The notes beneath the pieces were generated by a model. That model was not told the origin of the DNA. It saw nothing but the letters and a program-made list of their open reading frames with translations, and did not search any database. Both the position numbers and the translations under genes were made by a program. From NCBI RefSeq assembly GCF_030052815.1, contig NC_079503.1:45922735-45986734 (forward strand): a DNA stretch of 64,000 bases. The letters run 5' to 3'. Below, piece after piece: positions 1-11,101 of the stretch (positions are counted from its first letter, which is position 1; each line of letters opens with the position of its first letter). Source of the stretch: Hevea brasiliensis. Lineage: Eukaryota; Streptophyta; Magnoliopsida; Malpighiales; Euphorbiaceae.

Positions 1-1339
1 TGCCAACTTGTGAAAATAGTAAATTGCACTATATGGCAGCATATTTAATTACAATATGTGACATGTTGATGCTAGAAACAATTTATCCATTGTACCTAAA
101 AAGGTCAATATATGCATTGACTTATGAATTACATAATAGCCAGTAAACTCTAAAAAAATGATGAATTAAACAATTAATTTATAATGTGCCCTAGTTTGCC
201 TAGTTAACTAGTTTGGATAGGTTAGCATGCCAATAGGATTCTGATAGTTGTTCTGTAAATGGGTTCAAGCCATACTGTGTTTTTATGGCTTATTATGCCG
301 CACTGTGACTTTAATGGCCTACGGCTATAGATATTGTGTATTTATTATTGGCTTATCGCCAGATTGACTATATGGCCTTTTAGCCACACTATTTGTACAC
401 CGAGAGACACTTTGTGATCGATGGTGTGGCGACCGAAGGTACTAGGTACCCAGCGCCAGTATATTCGTTTATCCAGTCTAGTCAGTATATAGGCTACATG
501 GGCAGTAATTCAAGTACTATTAAATTCAAATAGCTAAATCTAGTATACTGACATACAGCACTACCAAAAAATAGCAAATATTGAAATGTTAGCAAATAAA
601 AGTAGAATCAGCAACTGCAAAGTATATCGATGTTATAAATTCGTAAACACTTTATTTACTTTATTTTAGTGTATATTTCTTTATATTTGGCACCACTAAG
701 CAAAATTGCTTAGCGCGTTGCTTTTGTAACATGTAGGTGTTGGAGACACAGCTGGGGAGCCTAGCAGACCTACGATCGGGTGAGACATCAGATCTGCAGA
801 GGAGTCCAGAGTCATCTGCACTACATTGCATACATGGTAGGACTTAGGATATCTTGTATTTTGTACTTTTGTTGTATTTTTTAAATTCGGCCTTTTATTT
901 TGTAATATTATGAAAGCTCTAAAGTTTGAAATATCTTGTACATATTAAATAACATGGAGATTTTCTGGATATATTTAAATTATTATGGACTGTATTGTGG
1001 AACTGTTTAATGACTGTAAAAGTCTATTGACTTTACTGAGAAATAAAGACTGTGAAATATTTGAGATTTTCATATTATCATATTAAACTGTTTTCAACAG
1101 GTTTGGAAGGACAGTTTGTTCGAAATGCAAACGACACCTTGCCAAATTTTTATTACAATTTTTGAAACACTGATTTTATCAAAGTATGATAATAGTATGA
1201 GCATGATATGAATATTACATGAAAGACTTCTTAAAATCAAATTGAGTTCAGGAAATTAAATAATCACAGACTAGGTGTTCTGGCATGCCGTGTAGCACGC
1301 CTTGCTCGGCTATACTATAGACGGGTGAGGGGTATTACA
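1..1339 (+). repeat. G0: 3' portion of a Ty3/gypsy LTR inside the G1 5' LTR
   Basis: The segment ends in the terminal dinucleotide CA (ggtattaca), and its last 60 bases (ctcggctatac, gacgggtgag) resemble the end of the G2 LTR (ctcggctacac, gacgggtaag). The stretch around 213-400 also matches G2 LTR 9910-10090, so it is a diverged relative of G2 in plus orientation. From 1340 onward the sequence is G1 LTR, aligning with 18812 onward in the G1 3' LTR. Only this end is visible, so it may be a solo LTR or the 3' LTR of a fuller copy lying left of the window. No coding sequence is seen in it. Confidence 0.8.
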
Positions 1340-2955
1340 CAATTATAACTGCAAAACGACCAATGGAACAGTGCAACCTAAGACACCAAAACTGAAAATT
1401 TGCAATTTTGCTTAAAAAACCTAAGTTTTGAGAAAACAACCAAAACTAACAAAATTGGTGACCAAAATGTGGTATGTGAGGATAGTTGGAGTTCTCATAC
1501 CTATTAAGCATAAGAAAGTCAATATTTTGACTTGAATAGTACTATGAATAGTAACCTCAACATGAAAATTTGCAAGAATGTAAGTTTAAACATATTGGAA
1601 TTAGTTATGGGAATTATTATGAAGCAAAGATGTTGAGACACTATAAATTTTATGTTTCAGCTGAGAAAGACTCGGAAGGTCTGAGAGACTGAGTCAAGCC
1701 CTAGAGGCGACTCACGTCAGGTTTGTGCATAATAAACCTTATTTGAGCATTTTGTCATTGAAAAATTGATTTAGTATGATTTATGAAAATTTGATGTTAA
1801 TCACTAATTGTGTTTCCACCTTGTGAAGGAAACTATGACTTTGGAAATTTATTGGATTTCTCATGAATTATTTGAATAAAATGTTTGAAATTGATTTTTG
1901 ATTCACACTTAGCGTGACAGTGCCTTATTATTCCTCCTCCATTTATGGGGTGAGATCGATTATTTTCCTCCCTCTCTAGTTTACCAGTTGAGGTTATAGA
2001 TCGGATGAGTACTCATTAGCTAGCTAGCCACCTCCCTCATTGATTTTGATTAGTGGGGTTGTAGATCGCTTTGTTGTGGTGTACAATATGGCATTTATCA
2101 GAAATTTTGTGTCATGGCTTAAGTTGTGTATGAATTGGCAATACTATGTTTATTAAATTGTTTGACCAAAATTGTGCTATAATGATTTTTGACAAATTGT
2201 GAATTGTAATTATGAAGTATTTAAATTGTGAATTATCAATGAATATTTTATGTAATGCATTTCAAATTTTTATTGTGCACTACTGAGTATTTTTATACTC
2301 AGCGATAGCTTATTTTGCTATTGCAGATAAGAGCAAGGAAAAAGCAGCAGAGTGAGCTGCTAAACTGGAAAAGCCTTCGCTAATCTTTTGTACGGGTATA
2401 TATTTATACCCTTATAGTTAATTGATGTAAATATTATAATATTTTATATATCAATGTAAAGTTAAGTAGTTATATAATAAATTGTAATAATGATATTTTG
2501 GACTTTCTTTTTGTAAATTAAGATTTGTATTTGTAAATTTCGTACTATATGTAATGTAAATGAAATTGTGAAATATTTTGAGATGACAAATTTTTGGTTG
2601 AATTGTGGAATGAAATGGAATTGAGTTTATTTGGGTTGGGAGTTGTGGAAAAATTTATTGGAAGTGTTTTTCTCAGGTATTTGAAGAACTGTTTTCTCAA
2701 AATACAGACGGTACTCTGTCGAAATTTTTATAAAATCTACGAAAAAATAAAATGGGACAAAAATTTCAAGTAGTTTTAAAACTTCGAATAAATGTTTTTA
2801 ATTCCCACCAAAACGCTCACCACTTCTAAAATGTAAGAAAATGGTTTTAAAATCCCTTGTAGTGTACTTAATGAGTTATCGGTAGGTGAAGTTCGGCAGT
2901 TCATTAGGTATTCTACGGAATCATGTTATGCCTTACAGAGAGGTAAGGTATGACA
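1340..2955 (+). repeat. G1 5' LTR, 3' half
   Basis: It aligns throughout with 18812-20409 of the G1 3' LTR, including the block with agctagctagc (near 2020 and 19490) and the terminal ggtaaggtatgaca. It begins directly after the G0 terminus with caatt, the likely right copy of the G0 target duplication. It ends in CA at 2955, nine bases before the primer-binding site. Confidence 0.9.
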
Positions 2956-2963
2956 TGTTTTAG

Positions 2964-2975
2964 TGGTATCAGAGC
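2964..2975 (+). other. G1 primer-binding site (initiator Met tRNA)
   Basis: The 12 bases TGGTATCAGAGC are complementary to the 3' end of plant initiator-Met tRNA, the usual primer for minus-strand DNA synthesis in plant LTR retrotransposons. They lie eight bases after the LTR end. Confidence 0.9.
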
Positions 2976-3121
2976 ATGGTTTTGCAATAATTTTTTACTG
3001 TGTACAACTACTCAAGTTTCTTTAATTGATACATATGACATATTTACATCATGAATATGTACTAACGAAGGTCAACTTCTTTGTGTTTGATCTCAGGAAG
3101 TAGAAATGTTTGGGAAACAAA

Positions 3122-4322
3122 ATGGAAGAAGGAGATCATTCCGTGGAACAATCTGTTGAGGCTGAGGTTCAAGGGAAAGCCCCAACACTCTAGAATATGA
3201 GTGGGTCATCCACTCCATCTCCTGCTCTAGCGCTGCAGTTTCCTGCTCAATTTGCACAGCAGATGGCTGCATTTTTCCAAGAAATGGCGGGAAATGTGCC
3301 ACTTGAAGCTCAGATGGAAGTACCTACAGCACAACCACAACCCTTGATTCAGTAATATGAAAAATTAATGAAATTTAGGGCCATCGAGTTTAAGGGCACT
3401 ATGGATCCACTTAAGGCAGAACACTGGTTAGAAAGAATGGAATGGGTTTTCAGAAAGCTGCAGTGTGTAGAAGAGCTGAAGTTCGAGTACTCTATTTCTC
3501 TACTGCAAAGGGATGTATATGAAGGGTGAAAGACCATCCCCCTACAGCCTGGTTGAGCCACCTGTGTTGACTTGGTCAGACTTTTTGAAGGAGTTTCAGA
3601 AAAAGTGGGTTCCCAATGCTTATTTGGATATGAAATTGCAAGAATTCTTGAGTCTGAAGCAAGGGGATAGAACAATAGCAGAGTATAAGCGGGACTTTTT
3701 AAGGCTAAGCCACTATGCTGGAAGCTTATTCTCCACTCCCAAACACATATGTAAGAGGTTTGAGGCTAGGTTGAGGCTTAGCTTAAGAATGCAAGTTGTG
3801 GGATTCAAACACCAAAATTTTTCTGAGTTGATTTCAGAAGCCCTGGAGCTAGAAAGGATAGAATCAGAAGGGGCAGTAAAGAAGGGTATACAAGAGAAAG
3901 AGAAGACTAAAAAGACTACTAGTCAAGCACCTAAAAGTGGTTTAGGGAAGAGAAAATAGCCTGGAGGATCTAGCTCTCACAGATCTGGCAAAGGCAGATT
4001 CTCTGGTCAAAGACCACCCCGGTCTGGTTAATAGACCCAGTAAGCACCCCGAGGAGCTCTATCAGTACGGAAATGTGAAACTTGTGGTAGAACACACGGT
4101 GGAGTTTGTTTCAAGGCCACAGGTGCATGTTTTAACTGTGGAGGGAGCGGACATTTCGCTAAGAATTGTACTAGTCTGCGCCAATTTGGACCTTCTACTA
4201 CATCTGAGAGATCAGCCCAAGTCTTTGCACCTAGAGGTTCACAGCCAGCTGGTAGAGGTAGAGGTAGAGGTAGGGGTCCAAGTAACACTCCTAGAAGTCA
4301 AAGTACTGTTAACCAGCTAGTA
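3122..4322 (+). pseudogene. G1 gag remnant (capsid and zinc knuckle)
   Basis: Gag forms the virus-like particle in which the element RNA is copied. The start ATG at 3122 gives MEEGDHSVEQSVEAEVQG, matching the G3 start MEEGDRSVNQ. Translation follows frame 2 to about 3540 with stops, then a one-base frameshift moves it to frame 0, where 3513-3959 encodes a retrotrans_gag-like segment (TWSDFLKEF, FLSLKQGDRTIAEY, RLSHYA). A CCHC zinc knuckle, CFNCGGSGHFAKNC (CX2CX4HX4C), lies intact at 4128-4169 and is preceded by CETCGRTHGG. Several stops interrupt the frame, including 3957-3959 and two adjacent ones near 4029. The downstream protease is in the same frame, as expected for a fused gypsy Gag-Pol. 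It is nonfunctional. Confidence 0.85.
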
Positions 4323-5631
4323 CTCTATAGCGCACTTGTCAGAGTGTATACAATGCGTCAGTGGGAGGAGGCTAAAGCATCAGACGTAGTAGTTGGTATT
4401 TTCTCCATCCTTGGCCAAGATGTATATGTGTTGTTTGATCTTAGCTCCACACATTCATATGTCAGTGCTAGTGTGATGTGTTCTACTACTATTCAGTGTA
4501 TACTAATGGACTATGATGTGCTAGTAACTAGTCCATTAGGCCAGGAGGTCAGGGTAAAAAGACTATATAAGGATTGTCCTCTGGTGATCCAAGGATATAC
4601 TTTTCTGTCTAATTTGATTGAAATGCCTTCAGAGATTATGATATTATTTTGGGCATGGATTGGTTAGCCAAGCAATCATGCCATGATTGACTGTAGACTG
4701 AAGACAGTCACTTTTGGTCTCCCTCAGTATGGTGATGTAGTAATACATAGGGAGAGACAGTTATTGTCGTCAAACATCATTTCAACTGCACTGGATAGAA
4801 AAATGATTAGGAAGGGGTGTGAGGCGTATTTGGCACATGTGATAGACACCCAAGTGGGTAGTCCAGCATTGAGAGACATCCCTATGGTATGTGACTTTTC
4901 GGATGTATTTCCTGATGAATTGCCAGGATTAGCTCTAGAAAGATAAGTGCAGTTTGAGATTAATGTTATGCCTAGTGTGGACCCAATCTCCATAATGCCA
5001 TACAGAATGGCACCAGCATAACTAAAAGAATTAAAAGTGCAGTTGCAAGAGGTGCTTGACAAGGGCTTTATCCGCCCTGGTGTGTCACCTTGGGGAGCGC
5101 CAGTGTTGTTTGTAAAGAAGAAGGATGGCACTCTCCAGTTATGCATTGACTATTGGCAGTTGATTAAGGTGACAATAAAGAACAGATACCCATTGCCCCG
5201 CATTGATGACTTGTTTGATTAGTTGAGGGGTGCAGCTGTGTTCTCCAAAATTGACCTGAGATCAGGTTATTATTAGCTCAAAGTACAAGAGCAGAGTATT
5301 CCTAAAACTGCCTTTAGAACCCGCTATGGTCATTATGAGTTCTTTGTCATGCCATTCGGGTTAACTAATGCTCCGGTAGCTTTTATGGATCTGATGAACA
5401 CTATCTTCAGACCATACCTTGACCAGTTTGTAGTTGTGTTTATAGATGATATATTGGTTTATTCGAGGAATGCAAAAGAGAATGACAAACATCTGCGTAT
5501 TGTACTACAAACTTTGAGGGGGAAACAGCTATGCGCCAAATTATTGAAATGTGAATTTTGGCTGAAAGAAATATCTTTCTTGGGGCATGCAGTATCAGTA
5601 GAGGGTATTAAGGTGGTTCATAGCAAGATAG
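4323..5631 (+). pseudogene. G1 pol part A: protease and reverse transcriptase
   Basis: The protease processes the polyprotein and the RT copies element RNA into DNA. The protease motif [13 protein letters not shown] (near 4425-4465) keeps the Asp, but the residues after it differ from the usual D-S/T-G. The RT is recognised by [24 protein letters not shown], the LPFGL-type box [14 protein letters not shown], and the catalytic FIDD at 5439-5450 (equivalent to YVDD). All pieces are in frame 0 but interrupted by stops, for example after PA (5020s), after LFD (5220) and after GYY (5273). Several are CAG to TAG changes relative to G3. The coding sequence is cut at SK(I) by S1 and resumes at 7744. 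Confidence 0.9.
5627..5631 (+). repeat. S1 target-site duplication, left copy (gatag)
   Basis: gatag abuts the TG start of S1 and is repeated immediately after its CA end at 7739-7743. Removing S1 and one copy restores the RT/RNase H reading frame (SKI to EAVLNWKPP). Confidence 0.9.
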
Positions 5632-6978
5632 TGTTAGTAGTATGCCCTATAACATATTATTTAGTATGTATCTTGTACATATTTTTATTAATAAAAGGCA
5701 TTTCTACTTTTCCGTTTACATAATATATTTATGTGTAATAGAAAAGGTCCATTGATATTTTGTTAGAAATATTATTCTTAACTTGTTAAGAATATGAGTG
5801 ACAATATTTCTAGCACAAAGTATCATAAATAGGTTCACAATCGAGGATACTTCATAATAAGGACATGACTTATCCAGAAAGATTGTATTCATGTTTGTTC
5901 CCAAGTTATTTATATGAGATATAAATAAGATGGAATGATGAGTCTCATGCCATATAACAAACATGATAGGCACTTATAAATGATAAGTAGGCCGAACCAG
6001 TGACACTTTTGACATGCACATGGAGTTTACTCTTGTCAGTGTTTTGTCATAAATCATATCAGTGCATATAGTCTTTAGACCTGAGATAGCACAGTTATCT
6101 TGTATATAGGTAGTTTGAGTTTGATACTGCTTTCATCCTTGTACTATGTATGGGTATATGGGCATGTGTTGGCTCCTACTAGTTATATATGGAGGTAAGT
6201 GTTGATCAAGATGGAATCTGTTCCTCTAAGTAAATAGAGATAAAATCCTATGTTCATTTAATTATTCTTGATGTTTCAAGTTCCTGGCCAGGACAGATAG
6301 ATTTATTCAGAAAAGAGTTTCTGATGAGAAAATCTTTTAATCAAGAACTGGAATTAAAAGAGAACATAATATTCATAGCAAATGGAGTTTGACATAAACC
6401 ATGACTCCAGCTTGAGTTGGGATTTTGTATGTAGAGATTCTAGTGCATGGTAACATATGATTATAGGTTCATTTAAGGTAAACCTTATTACTAATTGGGT
6501 GGCTATGGCATGCTATGCTAGGTGTTAACCATGGTCTATGAGGTTCATAAAATGATTTAGAGAAATCATTTATGGTAAGAAAGAGTTCTGATGATATTAA
6601 GAGTTGATATCATGTCTCATTGCCAATTAGTGATGAGCCTAGTAAGTCACACACATACACAAGTTATCACCTATTTAAATATGATTTAATTAATTAATTA
6701 AAGAGTTTAATTGATTAATTAAATAGGTTTGGTTTGCAATTAAATTGCAAAGTCCCTAGCATGACTTGAAACCAAATCTAGATTATTGGATGTGTAGTAT
6801 AAATTAAATTTATATTTAAAGTGTTTAAATATGAATTTAATTAATAAAAAATTAATTAATAGAGATTAATTAATTAATTTATATTTGATATAAATTAATT
6901 AGAAGAAGAAAAATAATTATTTTGGGTTGAGAACTCAAAATTAAGACACAGAGGCATCTTGGTCATTTCACAGTGTGA

Positions 6979-6986
6979 CACGTGGC
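6979..6986 (+). promoter_or_regulatory. G-box/ABRE-like element in the S1 copia LTR
   Basis: CACGTGGC is a perfect G-box with ABRE-type flank, a known binding site for plant bZIP and bHLH factors. Related motifs follow at 7080-7090 (gacacttggca) and 7133-7144 (gacatgtggcaa), then a TATA-like box at 7167. Regulatory use is inferred. Confidence 0.5.
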
Positions 6987-7166
6987 ACCATGAGATTGTG
7001 ACACATGGGATTACACATAAGCTTGCCAAATGTTTTTTAATCATGTAAGATGATTAAAATCAAGATTAAATATAGGTTTGACACTTGGCATAATGTGATT
7101 GGGTCACTTAAACCTAGAGCTAATCAAAGGGTGACATGTGGCAAGGGTTTAATGTGTTAACCTAGC

Positions 7167-7174
7167 TATTTAAG
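7167..7174 (+). promoter_or_regulatory. TATA-like box of the copia LTR (S1)
   Basis: TATTTAAG lies about 185 bases after the G-box and about 570 bases before the LTR end. The same box occurs in S2 (27576-27583) and, on the minus strand, in C3 (56126-56133). It probably marks the U3/R boundary region, by position only. Confidence 0.45.
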
Positions 7175-7304
7175 TGTGGTTATGAAAAGAAAAATAACCA
7201 GCAGCCACTCCTCTCCTTTGTCACGCAACTTTGAGGCTTTTCATCTATTCTTCTTCATCTCTCATCAATTCAAAGAGAATAGCCATCAATCTCTTGAATT
7301 AAGA

Positions 7305-7327
7305 ACACTAGAAATTGTTTCTAGTGT
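7305..7327 (+). other. Perfect hairpin in the S1 copia LTR transcript region
   Basis: The 10-base arm ACACTAGAAA is followed by a 3-base loop (ttg) and its exact complement. It lies about 135 bases downstream of the TATA-like box, so it should fall in the transcribed leader. Intact versions exist in S2 and in both C3 LTRs, while the C1 and C2 copies have decayed. Confidence 0.6.
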
Positions 7328-7738
7328 CCTGTTTACATCTCTAATCTCTTAAAAGGCAAAACTTGAATTTCTAATTAATAGAAAAAGCTTTAGAAGCTGT
7401 TCAAGGGCTGCCATAGGTGTTCTTGGTATGGACAAGCTAGAGGGACAACTTCTGGTGTCCTGAAGACGAATCTCAAAGGCGCAGACACGCTGCAGCGCAT
7501 CAAGAGGTTAGTGTAATCATTCTTGATTTAATCTAGGGTTCTAAAATTAATCTGATTAATTTTAAAATCTTAAATGGCAAATACAGATCCCAAAAACATA
7601 TTAAAAGAGTTTTAATATGTTGTTTATCATTGAAATCAAATAGATAAAAATAAATCTTTCATGATGCATGTGACCCTAGGTGAAAATTTTTTGAATTCAA
7701 TGGTATAAACTTGTGTTTTTCACGCTTCCGTTCCTTCA

Positions 7739-7836
7739 GATAGAAGCTGTCCTTAATTGGAAGCCACCCAGAAATATTACAAAGTTTCGCAGTTTTCTGG
7801 GTTTAATTGGATACTACCATCGATTTGTGAAGGGAT
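7739..7836 (+). pseudogene. G1 pol part B: RT/RNase H connection fragment
   Basis: After the right gatag copy (7739-7743) the reading continues as [31 protein letters not shown]. This is the conserved segment between RT and RNase H in gypsy Pol, and the same sequence is present in G3 near 42020-42110. It is cut by the G2 LTR at 7837. The fragment is short but unambiguous, and it proves that S1 and G2 inserted into the same element. Confidence 0.9.
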
Positions 7837-10800
7837 TGTAACATCCTCACTTTAGGTAGTCCGTACAGTCTACTGTTTCGGTGACTAGTGTAGGTCCGGA
7901 CAGCTAGAACATCCGAAAAAATATTTAAACTAAAGTGAGGAACCATAATTAACTCAAATATTAATAAGAAAAATTTAGGAAAAATTTTAGAAATAAAATA
8001 CAACCAAGTTAAATGAGCCGGTGCTCTAGCGATGGGTAACCTAGTGAGAAGTTGCAGTTCTCGCAACTAGGAGCCCTAGACCTGGGGAAAAAATTATAAA
8101 ATAATTATTGGGACTCCAGAGAAGGGTCATTGATGTTCTTATGGCATTAGAATGCCAAGAAAATACTTAGAAAAATTTTTCAATTGGTACAGATAATTTT
8201 GGCTCGTTAAGCCAAATGGAGGGCATTTCGGTCATTTTTGTCTTCAGATATGATTTTTGGCCAACTTGTCTAGTTAAATAAATAATTTATATAACACAAA
8301 ATATGAATAAATATTGTTAAAAATTTAACTGCAATTAAATAGGCAAGAAAAGATGAGAAAATGAAAGAAAATGGACTTATGACATCATAATAATGTCATT
8401 AAGATTCTCCCAACCAACCCAATTTGGACACATGGCATAACTTTATTTAAAAGAGATAAAGTGGGCTGAAAAATGAAAGAAAAATCATAATTCTCTTCTC
8501 TTCTTCTGCCTTGCCGTGACATACCCACCATAGCCACCATTTTCAAGATTTTAAAGCTTGATTTTCCCTAGCTTCTACCCAACAAAATCCTAACCTAGCA
8601 ACACAAGAAAGTGTTCTTGCAACTTGGTGAGTATTTGGGAGCACAAAGAAAAGGAAAACAAGAACCCTAGCAAGTGGGAAACTTCACTCCATAGAGGTTA
8701 GGGACCTAACTTTAAATTTTACTTTAAATTCATGTTTAAGGACCATGAATGAGTGCACATGACAAAGAAAATTGAGGAAATAATATTGGTATGGTAACCC
8801 TAAATTTTGGCAGCCTTGGTTGGGTATGATTATGATGAGTTTTATGGAGTTAAAATGATAGTTTGGCTGCCCTCAATGTGCATGAATTGAATGGATTGAT
8901 GAAATGCAATGATAATACATGATTTGTAATGTTTGAGTTAGGGTTTGGGGTGGAAAAATGAGATTTTGATCATGTGATGATGAAAGTAGGCTTTAATGGT
9001 CAATTAGTGACCATTTGGTTTGGTTTGAATAAAAAATGAAGTGAATGGTGTAGTGGGATTGGATTTTAGTGTGGCTGCCCTTAGTGACCTGCAGGACTAG
9101 GCATGAGTCCAGCAGGTTTGGGCAGTAATAACTTGAATTATAGAGGTCCAATTGGTGCAAAGACAATTGTACATGAAACTAGATACATAATAGCACAACT
9201 TTGGTGAAGAAACCATGCTCAGAAAACCAAACCAAGTGGACCAAAAGATTACCCTAATCCGGGTCTGCAGTCTGCCTGGGAAAATGACCAAATAAATAGT
9301 GTTTGGTCATTTGGCCATAACTCAGTGTAGAAAGATCCAATTGACCTGAAATTTTACCAGTAACAAGCTGAGATATAGAACAATAACTTTTATGAAGAAA
9401 CCTAACCCAAATTATGACCAGAACATATTCAAAAAGTGAGTTGCAATCACTACTCCTAACACTATAGATTTGGTGAGTCCATAAATTCTTGAAAAAATTT
9501 CAATCTGGCCAGCTGTTGTTTTTGGGCCATAACTTGAGCTACAAAATTCTAAATGGGGTGATTCAAGAAAAGAAATTCAACTAGACAAAATAAGGAATAA
9601 CTTTCGTGTTGATTATTTTGCCAAATTCCCATTGCAAAAATGACTAATGGAATAGTAAAGATAAAGCATAAAAACTGAAAATTCTGCCTAATTAACATTA
9701 AGCTTAGAAATGGTATTGGTAACCAATGCCAACAAATTTAGAATGAAAAATGTGGTATGTTGGGAGTATTAGAACCAATGTACCTATTGTCTATGCAAAA
9801 GTTAACATTTTAGTTGACTAATAAAATGAATAGTAACACTAAAACTTGAATTTCAAAAATTGTTAAATTTAAAAGTGTAATATGCCCTAGTATACGTAAC
9901 GAGATTGGTTTGGATAGCTTGGCATGCCAATAGGGTTCTGTTAGCAGTACTGCATATGGCTTCATGCCATTCTGTGTTTCATGGCTTCCCATGCCATTCT
10001 GTGATATAATAGCCTTTGGCTATGTTATTTGAGTTGATATACTTGGGTTTCTCACCCTGATGATTTTATAGCTTATTAGCTGTTCTGTCGCACACCGGGA
10101 GACACAATGTGACCGATGGTGTGATGGTCCGAGGTACTTAGTACCTAGTGCCAGTTTACCTATTTATCCAGTCCAATCAACTAGTATGGGTTACTCGGGC
10201 ATTGATAATAAACCTTACCAAATTTGAAATGAATAATACTGCAAATAATATCAGATATTAAGTCTACCTAAAAATGTAAACATACATTCTGCATACTTAT
10301 TTTTATTTTTATTTTTTTTTATTTTATATTGTCACCACTAAGCAGAATTGCTTAGTGCGTCGCTTTTGCCACGTGCAGGTACTGGAGACCTAGCTGGGGA
10401 GCCCAGCAGATATCAGATAGGGTGAGCCTTCATAGCTGCATCCGGAGCCCAGAGTCACCTCACCTCTGCAGTGCATATGGTAGGACGTTAGGATTTTGGG
10501 TAGTATTTTGTATTTTGTATTTTCTATTACTTTTGGGATTGTAACTATAAACTCTTGAAATTATTTGATGATGTAAATATATGAAATTTCATATTATTGA
10601 AATTTTCTGTATATTATGTTGAGAAATATTTATGAATGTGCTTCCAGTAATGAAGTGAAAAAAAAAAATTTCTGAAAATAATGTTGTGATTTGAGATTGA
10701 GATTTTAAGATTGACTTGAAATGTGTATAATGGAGTTTGGATTTGGAAATTATATTGGAAGTATTTTTAAACAGGTTCAGAAGAACCGTTTTTCAAATTA

Positions 10801-10973
10801 TAAGCCAGACTCACGATTTTCTATAAAATTTGCGAAAAAATTTAGATTTATCAAAAATTGTAAATAAATGAATTAAAAAGGGATAAATTGTAATTAAAAT
10901 ATGAATTGGTGCTCCGGCACACTGAGTGGCATAACTTGCTCGGCTACACTGTAGACGGGTAAGAGCTGTCACA
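7837..10973 (+). repeat. G2 5' LTR (complete, 3137 bp)
   Basis: It runs from TGTAACATCC to GAGCTGTCACA. The first 1243 bp match 14686-15928 without net length change. A conserved block (gttaaatgagcc, agcgatgggta) lies near 8009-8042. Three diverged modules starting at ataact (9128, 9316, 9539) and a run of small hairpins (9957-10081) fill the middle. No coding sequence was found. Confidence 0.92.
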
Positions 10974-10978
10974 TTTAG

Positions 10979-10990
10979 TGGTATCAGAGC
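10979..10990 (+). other. G2 primer-binding site (initiator Met tRNA)
   Basis: TGGTATCAGAGC lies five bases after the LTR end. It is identical to the G1 and G3 sites. Confidence 0.92.
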
Positions 10991-11101
10991 ATCGGTTTAG
11001 GCATTTCTGAGCCTAGATAGAGTGCATACCATTGCATTGCATTTGTAAGTGTTGAGGTGACACTGATGCAGATATGTTTGTTTTCTTATTTTGAATAGGA
11101 T

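Larger units (their letters stand above)
5632..7738 (+). repeat. S1: solo Ty1/copia LTR inserted in G1 pol
   Basis: This complete 2107-bp LTR runs from TGTTAG to CCTTCA in plus orientation and belongs to the same family as the C2 and C3 LTRs. It has no internal region on either side and has perfect 5-bp duplications, which is the signature of recombination between the two LTRs of a former full copia element. It carries a G-box (6979-6986), a TATA-like box (7167-7174) and a perfect hairpin (7305-7327). It contains no coding sequence. The antisense 85-codon frame at 5716-5973 is treated as incidental. Confidence 0.93.

Noticed and set aside
4028..4320. Overlapping frames on both strands around the G1 zinc knuckle
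   Set aside because: They are shadows of the true frame 0, which encodes the CCHC motif; their repeats ([15 protein letters not shown]) come from the tggtagaggtagagg repeat.
9097..9291. 64-codon minus-strand frame in the G2 5' LTR
   Set aside because: It is absent from the corresponding modules of other LTRs and has no recognisable motif. It overlaps the diverged internal module.
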